Source of the DNA: Metabacillus niabensis
GTDB taxonomy: Bacteria; Bacillota; Bacilli; Bacillales; Bacillaceae
Reading direction: 5' to 3'
Length of the DNA: 64,000 bases
NCBI RefSeq assembly: GCF_020524345.1
Contig: NZ_JAIVLH010000003.1
Span: forward strand, 62,001 to 126,000
The notes under the pieces were generated by a model. It searched no databases. It was not told where the DNA came from and saw only the letters and a program-made list of their open reading frames with translations. A program made the translations under genes and the position numbers. Shown here piece by piece: positions 16,959 to 25,152 of the stretch; positions within the stretch are counted from its first letter, which is position 1; the number at the start of each line of letters is the position of its first letter.

Positions 16959-18605
16959 CTACTTGCCCATTAGTTCAGCTTCTTTTTTAACGGATGCTTC
17001 GATTACATCTTCATAAGCTTTATACGGCAATTTATCAAATTCTCCCTTAAATTTATCCCACTCTGCATCAAATTTAGACGGATCTGCAAGTATGATATCA
17101 GGGTATGACCGTTTGATAAGATCACGGGACTGTTGGTCATATAACTGTGCTTCAGAGCCAGTTTCGATCACTGCATCCCAGAACGGGAACCATGGTGCCG
17201 GATCCGGCTCAGTGAATAAATCCGTAAATGTTTCAATGTTATAGGCTTCTAAGAACTCTTTGTCCACTTCATCATAAGCAAGTTGGGCAACTTCAGGTTG
17301 AACAGCTGGATCAACAGAGTTACCATCATCAAATGTACCTCCCATAATTGGCCAGTACCAACCTAATGCTTTAAAGCCAAATTCATCTCTAAATTCTTCT
17401 TTGTTCACTAAATCAATTTGTTCCTGAGTTCGGTAATAACGACCTTCTTCATTTACTTCATACGTTTCTCCTTCAATTCCCCATGTAATTAACTTTTGAG
17501 AATCAAGCTTTGCCATATGATCTAAAAACTTAATAATTCTAACTTGATCTTCTTCAGAAGTACCTGACGTGAGTCCCATACCCGGAGAAGTAACGTAAGA
17601 TTCTGGATTTAAATATTGATCTTTGATTCCTTCTTCGAAAACAATCGGGAAGCCCATATAATCATTATAAGGATCATCATCCAGCTCAAGTGTGTCTAAT
17701 GCTGTACCTGATTCCCAACGCGGTCCAAACCATCCAACAACTCGTCCTGAAGAAATCTTAGCCAGATATTCATCAAAGTTTTGTGTAAAGGCTTCTCTAT
17801 CAAATAGTCCTTTAGCATTTACTTCATTTAATATTTTGAGCCATCTCTTTGTAATATCCTGATTATGATGAACAGATACTTCCAATGTTTCATCATCAAC
17901 CATTATTCCTTCCTGTTCACCTGATAAGAATGCCGGCGGGTCAAAAAGCTGTCCAACATGCCAATCGTATTGTAATAATGTATAAGGAATGGTATCTGCC
18001 CCATCTGTTTTAGGATGGGCTTTTGCATATGTTTCAACAATCTCAAAAAACTCATCTATTGTTTTTGGATGCGGATAACCTTGTTCTTTTAATGCTTCAC
18101 GTTTAATCCAAAATGCACTTTGTCCAACATTTGGAGGCTTAATGTATCCATTTGATACACCTGATGGAAGAATATAAATGTTTCCATCCTCTTGTTTCAT
18201 TTTCTCCCAAATTGGATCATACAATTTTCTAAGGTTTGGAGCATGCTCCTCAATAAGATCATTAAGTGGTACAAATCCTCCTGCATCAATAACATCATTT
18301 GTCGCGTTTTGAGCATTCAGTAATTCCGGGTATTCTCCACTAGCAATCATTGTCCCTATCTTTTGGTTACTATCTCCAACGATATGTTCAATGTCAAAGT
18401 TAACTCCGGTTGCTTCTTCAAACATTTTTCCAATTTTGGTATCAGCTGTGTTAACGTCTTTACCAGTTGAAGATGCATTAAAGAATTTGTAAGTAAAGAC
18501 TTCTCCTTCTTCTTGTCCAGCACTTTCTTTGTTTGTACATGCCGTTACGACGGACAGCACTAGCATAAGACATAAAAACAAAACTAGAGACTTTCTTTTT
18601 ACCAC
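16959..18605 (-). CDS. xynE: Xylo-oligosaccharide-binding lipoprotein of ABC importer (XynE-like)
   Basis: 548 aa. The signal peptide ends in the lipobox VTAC (cysteine 23), so the protein is lipid-anchored outside the membrane. The size and the pattern of the large LplA/YtcQ group (for example SGEYPEL and the GWYWPIMGG region) fit an oligosaccharide binder. The start is GTG 18605 with AGGGGGAG upstream. It is the first gene of a unit running to 9450. Its promoter carries a two-component operator and a cre over the -10 box, so it should be induced by the sensor pair and repressed by CcpA. Confidence 0.88.
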   Translation of the reverse strand: MVKRKSLVLFLCLMLVLSVVTACTNKESAGQEEGEVFTYKFFNASSTGKDVNTADTKIGKMFEEATGVNFDIEHIVGDSNQKIGTMIASGEYPELLNAQNATNDVIDAGGFVPLNDLIEEHAPNLRKLYDPIWEKMKQEDGNIYILPSGVSNGYIKPPNVGQSAFWIKREALKEQGYPHPKTIDEFFEIVETYAKAHPKTDGADTIPYTLLQYDWHVGQLFDPPAFLSGEQEGIMVDDETLEVSVHHNQDITKRWLKILNEVNAKGLFDREAFTQNFDEYLAKISSGRVVGWFGPRWESGTALDTLELDDDPYNDYMGFPIVFEEGIKDQYLNPESYVTSPGMGLTSGTSEEDQVRIIKFLDHMAKLDSQKLITWGIEGETYEVNEEGRYYRTQEQIDLVNKEEFRDEFGFKALGWYWPIMGGTFDDGNSVDPAVQPEVAQLAYDEVDKEFLEAYNIETFTDLFTEPDPAPWFPFWDAVIETGSEAQLYDQQSRDLIKRSYPDIILADPSKFDAEWDKFKGEFDKLPYKAYEDVIEASVKKEAELMGK

Positions 18606-18651
18606 TTTAACTCCCCCTTTTTAATGATTACTTATTGCTTCACACCAATGT

Positions 18652-18665
18652 TGTAAGCACTTTCA
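18652..18665 (-). promoter_or_regulatory. cre site overlapping the -10 box of the binding-protein promoter
   Basis: TGAAAGTGCTTACA on the minus strand resembles the CcpA consensus TGWAARCGYTWNCW, with CG changed to TG. It starts inside the last base of TATAAT. Confidence 0.6.
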
Positions 18666-18718
18666 TTATAACTTAGACGCTATTTATTAGTGACCTGACA
18701 AAGTATAGTTTTTACTTT
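18665..18718 (-). promoter_or_regulatory. Activator-dependent promoter of the xylan unit with putative response-regulator operator
   Basis: TATAAT at 18670-18665 and a weak -35 TCACTA (18693-18688) are 17 nt apart. Directly upstream lies AAAGTAAAAACTATAC followed by TTTGTCAGGT (18718-18693). The same block stands at the same 48-bp distance from TATAATG before the YesL-like gene (23211-23236), pointing to shared control by the AraC-type response regulator. Confidence 0.65.
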
Positions 18719-18864
18719 GTAAACTTTAGTGATGTTTTGAAATGGTTGTTTTCTCACTTCGTTATTTTGGATTAAAATTAGTTCGTTCCATTGCGCTCCA
18801 GACACTATACAATTAAATAGTAGGTTTCAAAAGCAACAACCTTTCAAAAAAGCCATTTATATAA

Positions 18865-18912
18865 GAAAAACCAATGTACACCGAAAAAGAATTCGACACA
18901 CATTGGTTTTGG
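18865..18912 (-). terminator. Terminator after the sensor kinase gene
   Basis: AAAACCAATGT (18867-18877) pairs with ACATTGGTTTT (18900-18910). On the minus strand the stem is followed by TTTTTCTTAT. It separates the kinase transcript from the xylan unit promoter. Between 18719 and 18864 nothing else was found. Confidence 0.75.
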
Positions 18913-18946
18913 TTTTTCTATTAATCTCTTGAAAGAAAGTAAAAAA

Positions 18947-20698
18947 TTAATTTTTGTATTCAAAAAACGGAAGAATAATTTTTACCGTTGTTCCTACACC
19001 TTTTGTGCTTATTATGTTAAATTCAAACTGATTAGAGTAATGTAATTTTAAACGATAGTAAACATTTTTTATTCCAACATGTTCACCAATGTTTGCAACC
19101 TCTTCTAATGATTGCATGACCTGTTCATATTCTTCCGCTTCCATTCCCTGTCCGTTATCATTTATCTCACATACTAATTTATCATGATTACGCTTGATTG
19201 AAATGGTGATCATCCCTTTTCCTTTTATCGGTTCAATACCGTGAATACTGGCATTTTCAACAAATGGAATGAGTGACATGTTTGGGATAAGGCACTTTGC
19301 AGCGTCCGGGTCTATATCAATATGATATTGCATTTTATCATCGAATCGATAATGCTGTATTTCTAGGAAACATTTAATTAAATAAATTTCTTCATCTACT
19401 GTAACCCAATCTTTTCCCCAAATAAATGATTTCCTTAGCATTTTAGCAATATTTTCTATGATTTTTGCTGTTTCATCTTCTTTTTTTAATATGCTTCTCA
19501 TACGAATAGTTTCTAAAACGTTAAATAAAAAGTGCGGATTGATTTGACTTTGCAAGGCACTTAACTGTGCCTGCTTTCGTTGTAATTCTAAATCCTTCTT
19601 TTGAATATCTGCAACATACACTTCATTTATCAGTCTCTTAATTTTAGAAGCCATTCTGTTAAACGCATGTGTAAGTTCACCAATTTCGTCCTGATCATCT
19701 ACTCCTTCTATCAGCTCAAAGTTTTGATCTTCTACCTTTCTCATATGTCTTAAAATACGTAAGATTCGTAGATGAAGGGAGCTTGTAATATAAACGATAA
19801 AAAGGGATGGAAAAATTAAATTAATAAGTGCTAAATACAGGATAAAATTCCGTGACCCTTTAATATCCTCAAGTAATACATGTTCTTGAGTAACAGCAAC
19901 CACTTTCCAATTATTCAAATAAGGAAGATTATATGACTCTTCAAAAATAACTTTATCATCTGGTAATGAAACTGACTTATACGAATATTTGCTTTCAGAC
20001 CAATCAATCTTTGAATTTGTCGTATATTCAATAGTACCCTCATCATTCAATAAATATAATTCTCCCGGAAACGTAACATCATGAAAAATACTATGCATTA
20101 ATCCTGCTTCTAGATTTATCTCAAGTATTTTCTGCGTAGAATTCTTAGAAACAAAATAGTCCATTTCTCTTATTAAACTAAACATATCATGTTTTCCTGA
20201 ATCTCCAACGCTTCTGATTAAAACGGGGTAGGAGCTTCTAATTAATTCTGATTCTTTATACCACGTGGAACCTTTAACAAGTGTGTCAATTTTACTAATC
20301 CCACCTGCGTATATGACGGTATCATTATCTGTGTACAACTTAATAGAATGAACAGATGGATAAAGGGACACTTCTTTACTTATATCCCCGAAATAATCGT
20401 GATAAGCATGGATAAAATCTATCGATGAGTTATACTTCGTTTCTAAAAGATTGTAAAGTTCATAGTCCGTGTAAATCATAGAGGAAATTCCGACAGCATC
20501 ATCTATGGATGTTTGGAAATCATTCGCTATCTGTTTCACAGAAAGAGACATATCATTCATTTTCTGTGTTCTAACATTATTGGTCGTAACATGATAATAT
20601 GCGATATGGGTTAATGTGATTGGAATAAATACAGTACAAATATATATGATGAGCAGTTTGTTTCTTAAATTTAGATTATTAAACTTATATATCCTCAT
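18947..20698 (-). CDS. xynD: Sensor histidine kinase, YesM family (XynD-like)
   Basis: 583 aa. Membrane helices at about 12-34 and 284-306 flank an extracellular Cache-type sensor domain (about 40-280), followed by HAMP (about 305-358), the dimerisation helix with phospho-acceptor H389 in SQINPHFLFN, and a GHKL ATPase (N-box VENASIHG, G-box NDNGQGM). GGAG precedes ATG 20698. The response regulator gene is 27 bp upstream. By position and family it should sense extracellular xylo-oligosaccharides, as described for XynDC of Geobacillus; the ligand is an inference. Confidence 0.9.
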   Translation of the reverse strand: MRIYKFNNLNLRNKLLIIYICTVFIPITLTHIAYYHVTTNNVRTQKMNDMSLSVKQIANDFQTSIDDAVGISSMIYTDYELYNLLETKYNSSIDFIHAYHDYFGDISKEVSLYPSVHSIKLYTDNDTVIYAGGISKIDTLVKGSTWYKESELIRSSYPVLIRSVGDSGKHDMFSLIREMDYFVSKNSTQKILEINLEAGLMHSIFHDVTFPGELYLLNDEGTIEYTTNSKIDWSESKYSYKSVSLPDDKVIFEESYNLPYLNNWKVVAVTQEHVLLEDIKGSRNFILYLALINLIFPSLFIVYITSSLHLRILRILRHMRKVEDQNFELIEGVDDQDEIGELTHAFNRMASKIKRLINEVYVADIQKKDLELQRKQAQLSALQSQINPHFLFNVLETIRMRSILKKEDETAKIIENIAKMLRKSFIWGKDWVTVDEEIYLIKCFLEIQHYRFDDKMQYHIDIDPDAAKCLIPNMSLIPFVENASIHGIEPIKGKGMITISIKRNHDKLVCEINDNGQGMEAEEYEQVMQSLEEVANIGEHVGIKNVYYRLKLHYSNQFEFNIISTKGVGTTVKIILPFFEYKN

Positions 20699-20724
20699 GG
20701 TAACTCCATCTCTGTCATTTTCCC

Positions 20725-22272
20725 CTATAGTTTTTTTCGATATTGAGTCGGTGTCATACCAGTCGTTTTTTCAAATTGAGTGACAAAATAATCTGAATTG
20801 GAAAACCCCACATTTTCAGCTACCTGATAAATTCGCATATCTGTTTGTCTTAGCTTTTTCTTTGCTTCACTGATACGAACTTGTAAAAGATAATCTTTAA
20901 AGTATAATCCATACGTTTTTTTAAACAACTGTCCCATGTAGACAGGGTTCATAAAAAATTGATTCGCTATACTCTTTAATGTAAGGTCTTCTCTGTAATG
21001 TGTATCAACATACTTTTTTATTCTACGTATATTTAGTTTTCCAGAATCTTTATTTAATTGATTTAAAAGTATTGCGGCTTCTAATATAAATTCCAAAAAT
21101 ATTTCTTTTATATTTGGTAAAGTACGAGGCAGGTTATCCCAAATTAACATGGTTTGAAGGGAGTGGACATTTTTTTCATCCCCATCCATCGACTGGATGG
21201 TTTTAACTACTTCATGAACCACCCGATTAATAGACGTTCTTACCGCATCTTTCGCAAATGCTTTTTCCTGAAATTGCTCAAACATTTTATCGATTGAATT
21301 TTTTATTTTAGAAATTTGATTTTCTTCTATATGCTCCATGAGTGTATGGTATAAACCATGATCAAGCTCTATATAGTTCACAGCAGATACTTTTGTTTTG
21401 CCATAATTAATGGGGGTTTCTAAGGGTTCCAAGTACTTGAATTGCAAAGTCTTTACTGCCGTTTCATAGGTCTCTTTGATTTCATCGGGATCATTTACAA
21501 TGTTCCCAACAAATATAGAAACATCCGTATTCAAACTGCCCATTAACTGAGTCTTTATTACTTCAGAAAACTGCACAATATTCCCATTGAATTGTTGAAT
21601 CTCCTCACTTTTGACGAGTATGCCAACACGATTATTGCCATGTTCACGAAATAAAGTAGTAGAATGAAGGTCTTCACCATGAATCGTTTTACTTATAACT
21701 TCACGTATCTTAGTCGCATTAACCATAACATTATTTATCTCAATAATCATATACGCCATTCCTGTTGTTTGGTTAATATTCAACTTTTTCATACAATCAT
21801 GACGATGCTCTTCTTCTAATTCCCCAGTTATTAATTCATTAAATGCAGTAGCAGCAAGAATATTGTTTCTATTTCGGTCTACCTGTAATTTCTTCGTATG
21901 CTTCTCCGCAACCTTTTTAAGTGTCTCTTCTATTTCATCTTTATCAACTGGTTTTAAAATAAAATCATGGACACTATACTTAACAGCTCTTTGAGCATAT
22001 TTAAAATCACTATATCCAGTAATAATAATAAAGTTTGGGGAAGATTTCTTTGACTCTACTGTCTGCTTTATCAACTCGAGGCCATCTAACACCGGCATCT
22101 TGATATCAGTAATGACCAAATCGGGATTGTTCAACTGGATGTACTCTAAGGCATCTTCTCCATTATCAGCTTCTGCACAAACTTTAAAGCCACAGCTCTC
22201 CCAATCAATGAGATTAATCAATCCTTTGCGAACAAATCGATCATCATCTACTAAGAATACGTTGTAAGCCAT
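20725..22272 (-). CDS. xynC: AraC-type response regulator, YesN family (XynC-like)
   Basis: 515 aa. The receiver domain (1-120) has acidic DDD at 9-11 and phospho-acceptor D56 (LVITDIKMP), with the switch lysine in FILKPVDK. A middle dimerisation region (about 130-400) is followed by two AraC helix-turn-helix motifs (about 415-515: LKSIANQFFMNPVYMGQLFK and RIYQVAENVGFSNSDYF). ATG 22272 is chosen because GGAGGG is 7 nt upstream; the in-frame ATG 22278 is too close. It probably binds the AAAGTAAAAWCTATA blocks at 18.7 and 23.2 kb. Confidence 0.9.
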   Translation of the reverse strand: MAYNVFLVDDDRFVRKGLINLIDWESCGFKVCAEADNGEDALEYIQLNNPDLVITDIKMPVLDGLELIKQTVESKKSSPNFIIITGYSDFKYAQRAVKYSVHDFILKPVDKDEIEETLKKVAEKHTKKLQVDRNRNNILAATAFNELITGELEEEHRHDCMKKLNINQTTGMAYMIIEINNVMVNATKIREVISKTIHGEDLHSTTLFREHGNNRVGILVKSEEIQQFNGNIVQFSEVIKTQLMGSLNTDVSIFVGNIVNDPDEIKETYETAVKTLQFKYLEPLETPINYGKTKVSAVNYIELDHGLYHTLMEHIEENQISKIKNSIDKMFEQFQEKAFAKDAVRTSINRVVHEVVKTIQSMDGDEKNVHSLQTMLIWDNLPRTLPNIKEIFLEFILEAAILLNQLNKDSGKLNIRRIKKYVDTHYREDLTLKSIANQFFMNPVYMGQLFKKTYGLYFKDYLLQVRISEAKKKLRQTDMRIYQVAENVGFSNSDYFVTQFEKTTGMTPTQYRKKL

Positions 22273-22322
22273 AGCCATTCCCTCCAATCATATAAGCTCT
22301 TCGACATATACCGCACACACAT

Positions 22323-22369
22323 ATATAACGCTTTCATTTTATCATACTAAAAGTCAAATAGACTCACAA
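22323..22369 (-). promoter_or_regulatory. Possible internal promoter with cre for the two-component genes
   Basis: On the minus strand TTGTGA (22369-22364), a 17-nt spacer and TATGAT (22346-22341) form a fair SigA promoter overlapping the end of the YesL-like gene. TGAAAGCGTTATAT (22336-22323) just downstream resembles a cre. Confidence 0.45.
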
Positions 22370-23005
22370 TGTTGACTTAGCTGATTGCTGCTTATCTTCT
22401 AATCTACGAAATCCGATTAATGCACAACCCATTATAATGAAAGCAATTGTGCTGGTCGTTATTAAAGGGATTAATCCCGGTATTAATCCTAGCAGAAAAT
22501 AAAGGGTGGTTAATCCTATAACAATAAGCATGGTCGTGATAGGACTAAGAATACCGATTAAAAGAGCATGTCTAAAATATTGATGGATTTTCAAATCATA
22601 ATGTACATATACAGGTACAATATATAATAAAGAGATAAAATAGATGATACTAATAAAAATCAACCCGATTTGAAACAAATAATATGTTGCTCCATTCATA
22701 TTTTGGATATATAAAAAATCAAGATATAGTAAATAGCCAACTAATGTGAAGATTAACCCGATCAAATTAGACTTAAAAAATTCTTTCTTATAAGTTAAAG
22801 CAAAAGTCTTTAGAATTTGTTTTCCAGTAGTATCCTTTAATAGCAAGTGACGAATAACTGTAAACATTGCAACGCTTGCCGGAAAAATACCAAATACAAT
22901 GAACCCAATCAGTGCACTGCCGATCCACAACAAATTAATGTATGCCAACCACATGACCCATTCTAACAACAGATAAAACTTTGTTATATTGAGAACTTTC
23001 CCCAT
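22364..23005 (-). CDS. yesL: YesL-like DUF624 membrane protein
   Basis: 213 aa with five or six membrane helices and the DUF624 pattern near the second helix (GIFPASVAMFTVIRHLLL). YesL proteins of unknown activity are regular partners of YesM/YesN two-component genes and LplABC importers. ATG 23005. It is the first gene of the YesL-regulator-kinase unit, with 91 bp to the regulator gene. Its leader has the same operator, -10 and cre layout as the xylan unit. Confidence 0.85.
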   Translation of the reverse strand: MGKVLNITKFYLLLEWVMWLAYINLLWIGSALIGFIVFGIFPASVAMFTVIRHLLLKDTTGKQILKTFALTYKKEFFKSNLIGLIFTLVGYLLYLDFLYIQNMNGATYYLFQIGLIFISIIYFISLLYIVPVYVHYDLKIHQYFRHALLIGILSPITTMLIVIGLTTLYFLLGLIPGLIPLITTSTIAFIIMGCALIGFRRLEDKQQSAKSTL

Positions 23006-23062
23006 TGTCTTACTCCCTTCATCTTTATGATAAGCCCATTAATAAACGATTATATGGAAAAG

Positions 23063-23100
23063 AAGAAGGCTGATAGCTCAAAATCAACCTTCTTATTTTT
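23063..23100. terminator. Hairpin in the leader of the YesL-like gene
   Basis: AAGAAGGCTGAT (23063-23074) pairs with ATCAACCTTCTT (23083-23094) with one G-T pair. A T-run follows on the plus strand (ATTTTTC), while on the minus strand it sits between the promoter at 23183 and the start at 23005 as a possible leader attenuator. Confidence 0.45.
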
Positions 23101-23169
23101 CAAAATGCATATAGATTCTTTTTGACAAAGATCTTATTTCTGAGTTAGGGCATCCTACTATCCAGATTA

Positions 23170-23236
23170 TGTAAACACTTACATTATACCTTTTTCATCT
23201 TTTATCCATTACCCTATAAACTATAGATTTTACTTT
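23170..23236 (-). promoter_or_regulatory. Promoter of the YesL/regulator/kinase unit: operator, -10 box and cre
   Basis: AAAGTAAAATCTATAG plus TTTATAGGGT (23236-23211) stands exactly 48 bp before TATAATG (23188-23182). The cre-like TGTAAGTGTTTACA (23183-23170) starts in the last base of the -10 box. The -35 (TAATGG) is poor, so an activator is expected. The order and spacing are identical to those at 18652-18718. Confidence 0.65.
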
Positions 23237-23324
23237 AAAAAACATAGATCAGTCCAACTTATTCGCAATCATTTCCAAACTGTTTCTACTATTCTATTAC
23301 CTCAACTCATCTTACACAAGCCAA

Positions 23325-23365
23325 AAAAAAACTCCTATACGTACATCTTTAACAGGAGTTTTTTC
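23325..23365. terminator. Terminator of the third GH43 gene
   Basis: AAAAAACTCCT (to 23336) pairs with AGGAGTTTTTT (from 23354) around a 17-nt loop. A-run and T-run lie on both sides, so it can act in both directions. Confidence 0.75.
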
Positions 23366-23396
23366 TTTTAATTGAATAACGATTTAATTTAAACGA

Positions 23397-25016
23397 TCAG
23401 TTTTGTGAAACTGCGAAATTATTTTTTCCATTGTTCTCGGAAAGGCTTACATTCTTATAATCAACATATTTAAAGTACCCTGCTTTTCGTTGTCCACTTA
23501 AGTCTTGTACACACAAACCAATAAACGTTCCTGTAAAACGAATATAATCTGCATCGTCATCTGAAAGATGACTTATATCTACTTTTGGCCCGATTTCTTG
23601 CCACTCGTCATTAACTTCCTTATAGTAAAACTGCAACCACTGTTTATCGATTTTTGCTTTTAATTTAGTTCCTTTCGATGAGTTTAGTGGAACATCCTTC
23701 TCTAGCAACTCATCGTAACTACCATGTTTTGATTCAATAATTCCTATACATTTTCCTAGCTCCTCGTGATGCGTTATACGGAGATATACATAATCTTCAG
23801 TATCATAATAAATGATAAGACCTGCCATTTGTTGAAAATGTTCAGGATTAAATTCTATTTCCGTTTCAACCTCCACCTGAAAACTTTCCAATCTTCGGGC
23901 TAAAAGACTTTGGTGGTGAGTGGATTGCATGGATTCTCCACCTTTAATTGTTAAATATCCTTTTCGTTCTTCTAAAGAAATCCAATCTTTATTGAATTCT
24001 CTTCTGAGAGAATTCCAATACTTTTTCAAAGAATTCTCCTGAAAATCATCATAGTTATTTTCTATTTCAAATGGATGATGTTCTAAATCAGGTGCTTCTA
24101 CTTCAATCTTTGGATGTGGACCACCTTCCACACGAATCCAATTATCCTCTGTCCAGTAACATTTTTGTATCGCTGTTTCACGACCTAAGATACACTTTTT
24201 ATCAACAACAGGACGTCCACACAAATGAGCCATATACCATTCTCCATTCTGTGTTTCTACAAAACTAGCATGTCCTGCTTTTTGTAATTGGCTCATATCA
24301 TTTTGATTTGAAGTAAGAATAGGATTCATAGGGTCTACTTCATATGGACCATGTAAAGACTTCGATCTAGCAACAGTTACTGAATGGGTGTACCAAGTAC
24401 CCCCTTCTGCGGTTACTAAATAATAGTAACCATTTCTTTTATAGAGATGTGGAGCCTCTGTTAATCCTATACTAGTACCCTTAAAAATATTTTTAACAGG
24501 ACCTACTAATCTTTTTTCTTCAACAGAATATTCCTGCATGACGATTCCTGCAAAAGAATTCTTTCCTTTCCGATGATCCCAAATCATATTCACCAACCAT
24601 TTTGTTCCATCTTCTTCATGGAATAAGGATGGGTCAAATCCGCTACTGTTTAAATATATAGGCTCAGACCATGGTCCTTCAATATTTTCAGCCGTTATCA
24701 TATAGTTATGGGTGTCTTTAAAAGCTCCCATTCTACTTTTTACATCCGTATATATTAAATAAAATAGTCCATCAGAATAACTTAATGCAGGAGCCCAAAC
24801 TCCACCTGAATTAATGTTTCCTATCATATTCAATTGACTAGTACGTGTTAATGGATAAGTAAGAAGTCTCCAGTTCACCATATCCTTTGAATGGTAAATT
24901 TGAACTCCGGGAAACCATTCAAATGTAGAAACTGCAATATAATAATCATCTTCAACTCTTATTATACAGGGATCGGGATGATATCCTCGCAATACGGGGT
25001 TTACTATTTTATTCAA
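23397..25016 (-). CDS. xynB: GH43 beta-xylosidase (XynB3-like)
   Basis: 539 aa, cytosolic. The catalytic residues fall at D15 (YHPDPC), D128 (SGFDPSLF) and E187 (LTEAPHLYK), the same numbers as reported for the Geobacillus XynB3 structure, and the surrounding sequence (AVSTFEWFPGVQI, SGGVWAP) is very similar. It releases xylose from xylobiose and short oligosaccharides with inversion. The start is TTG 25016 preceded by AAGGAAGAGA. It lies 136 bp downstream of the xylonate dehydratase gene with no terminator seen between them, and its own terminator is at 23331-23359. Confidence 0.93.
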   Translation of the reverse strand: MNKIVNPVLRGYHPDPCIIRVEDDYYIAVSTFEWFPGVQIYHSKDMVNWRLLTYPLTRTSQLNMIGNINSGGVWAPALSYSDGLFYLIYTDVKSRMGAFKDTHNYMITAENIEGPWSEPIYLNSSGFDPSLFHEEDGTKWLVNMIWDHRKGKNSFAGIVMQEYSVEEKRLVGPVKNIFKGTSIGLTEAPHLYKRNGYYYLVTAEGGTWYTHSVTVARSKSLHGPYEVDPMNPILTSNQNDMSQLQKAGHASFVETQNGEWYMAHLCGRPVVDKKCILGRETAIQKCYWTEDNWIRVEGGPHPKIEVEAPDLEHHPFEIENNYDDFQENSLKKYWNSLRREFNKDWISLEERKGYLTIKGGESMQSTHHQSLLARRLESFQVEVETEIEFNPEHFQQMAGLIIYYDTEDYVYLRITHHEELGKCIGIIESKHGSYDELLEKDVPLNSSKGTKLKAKIDKQWLQFYYKEVNDEWQEIGPKVDISHLSDDDADYIRFTGTFIGLCVQDLSGQRKAGYFKYVDYKNVSLSENNGKNNFAVSQN

Positions 25017-25152
25017 AAAGTCTCTTCCTTTCCTATTTTAAAGACTGACAAACCATATAGAGTTACTCTTTCCTTTAACAAAAGTCATAATAGGCTAAAA
25101 GGGAATATCCTATAAATATTAAAATATTATTCTCATGAAACTACACTTATAG

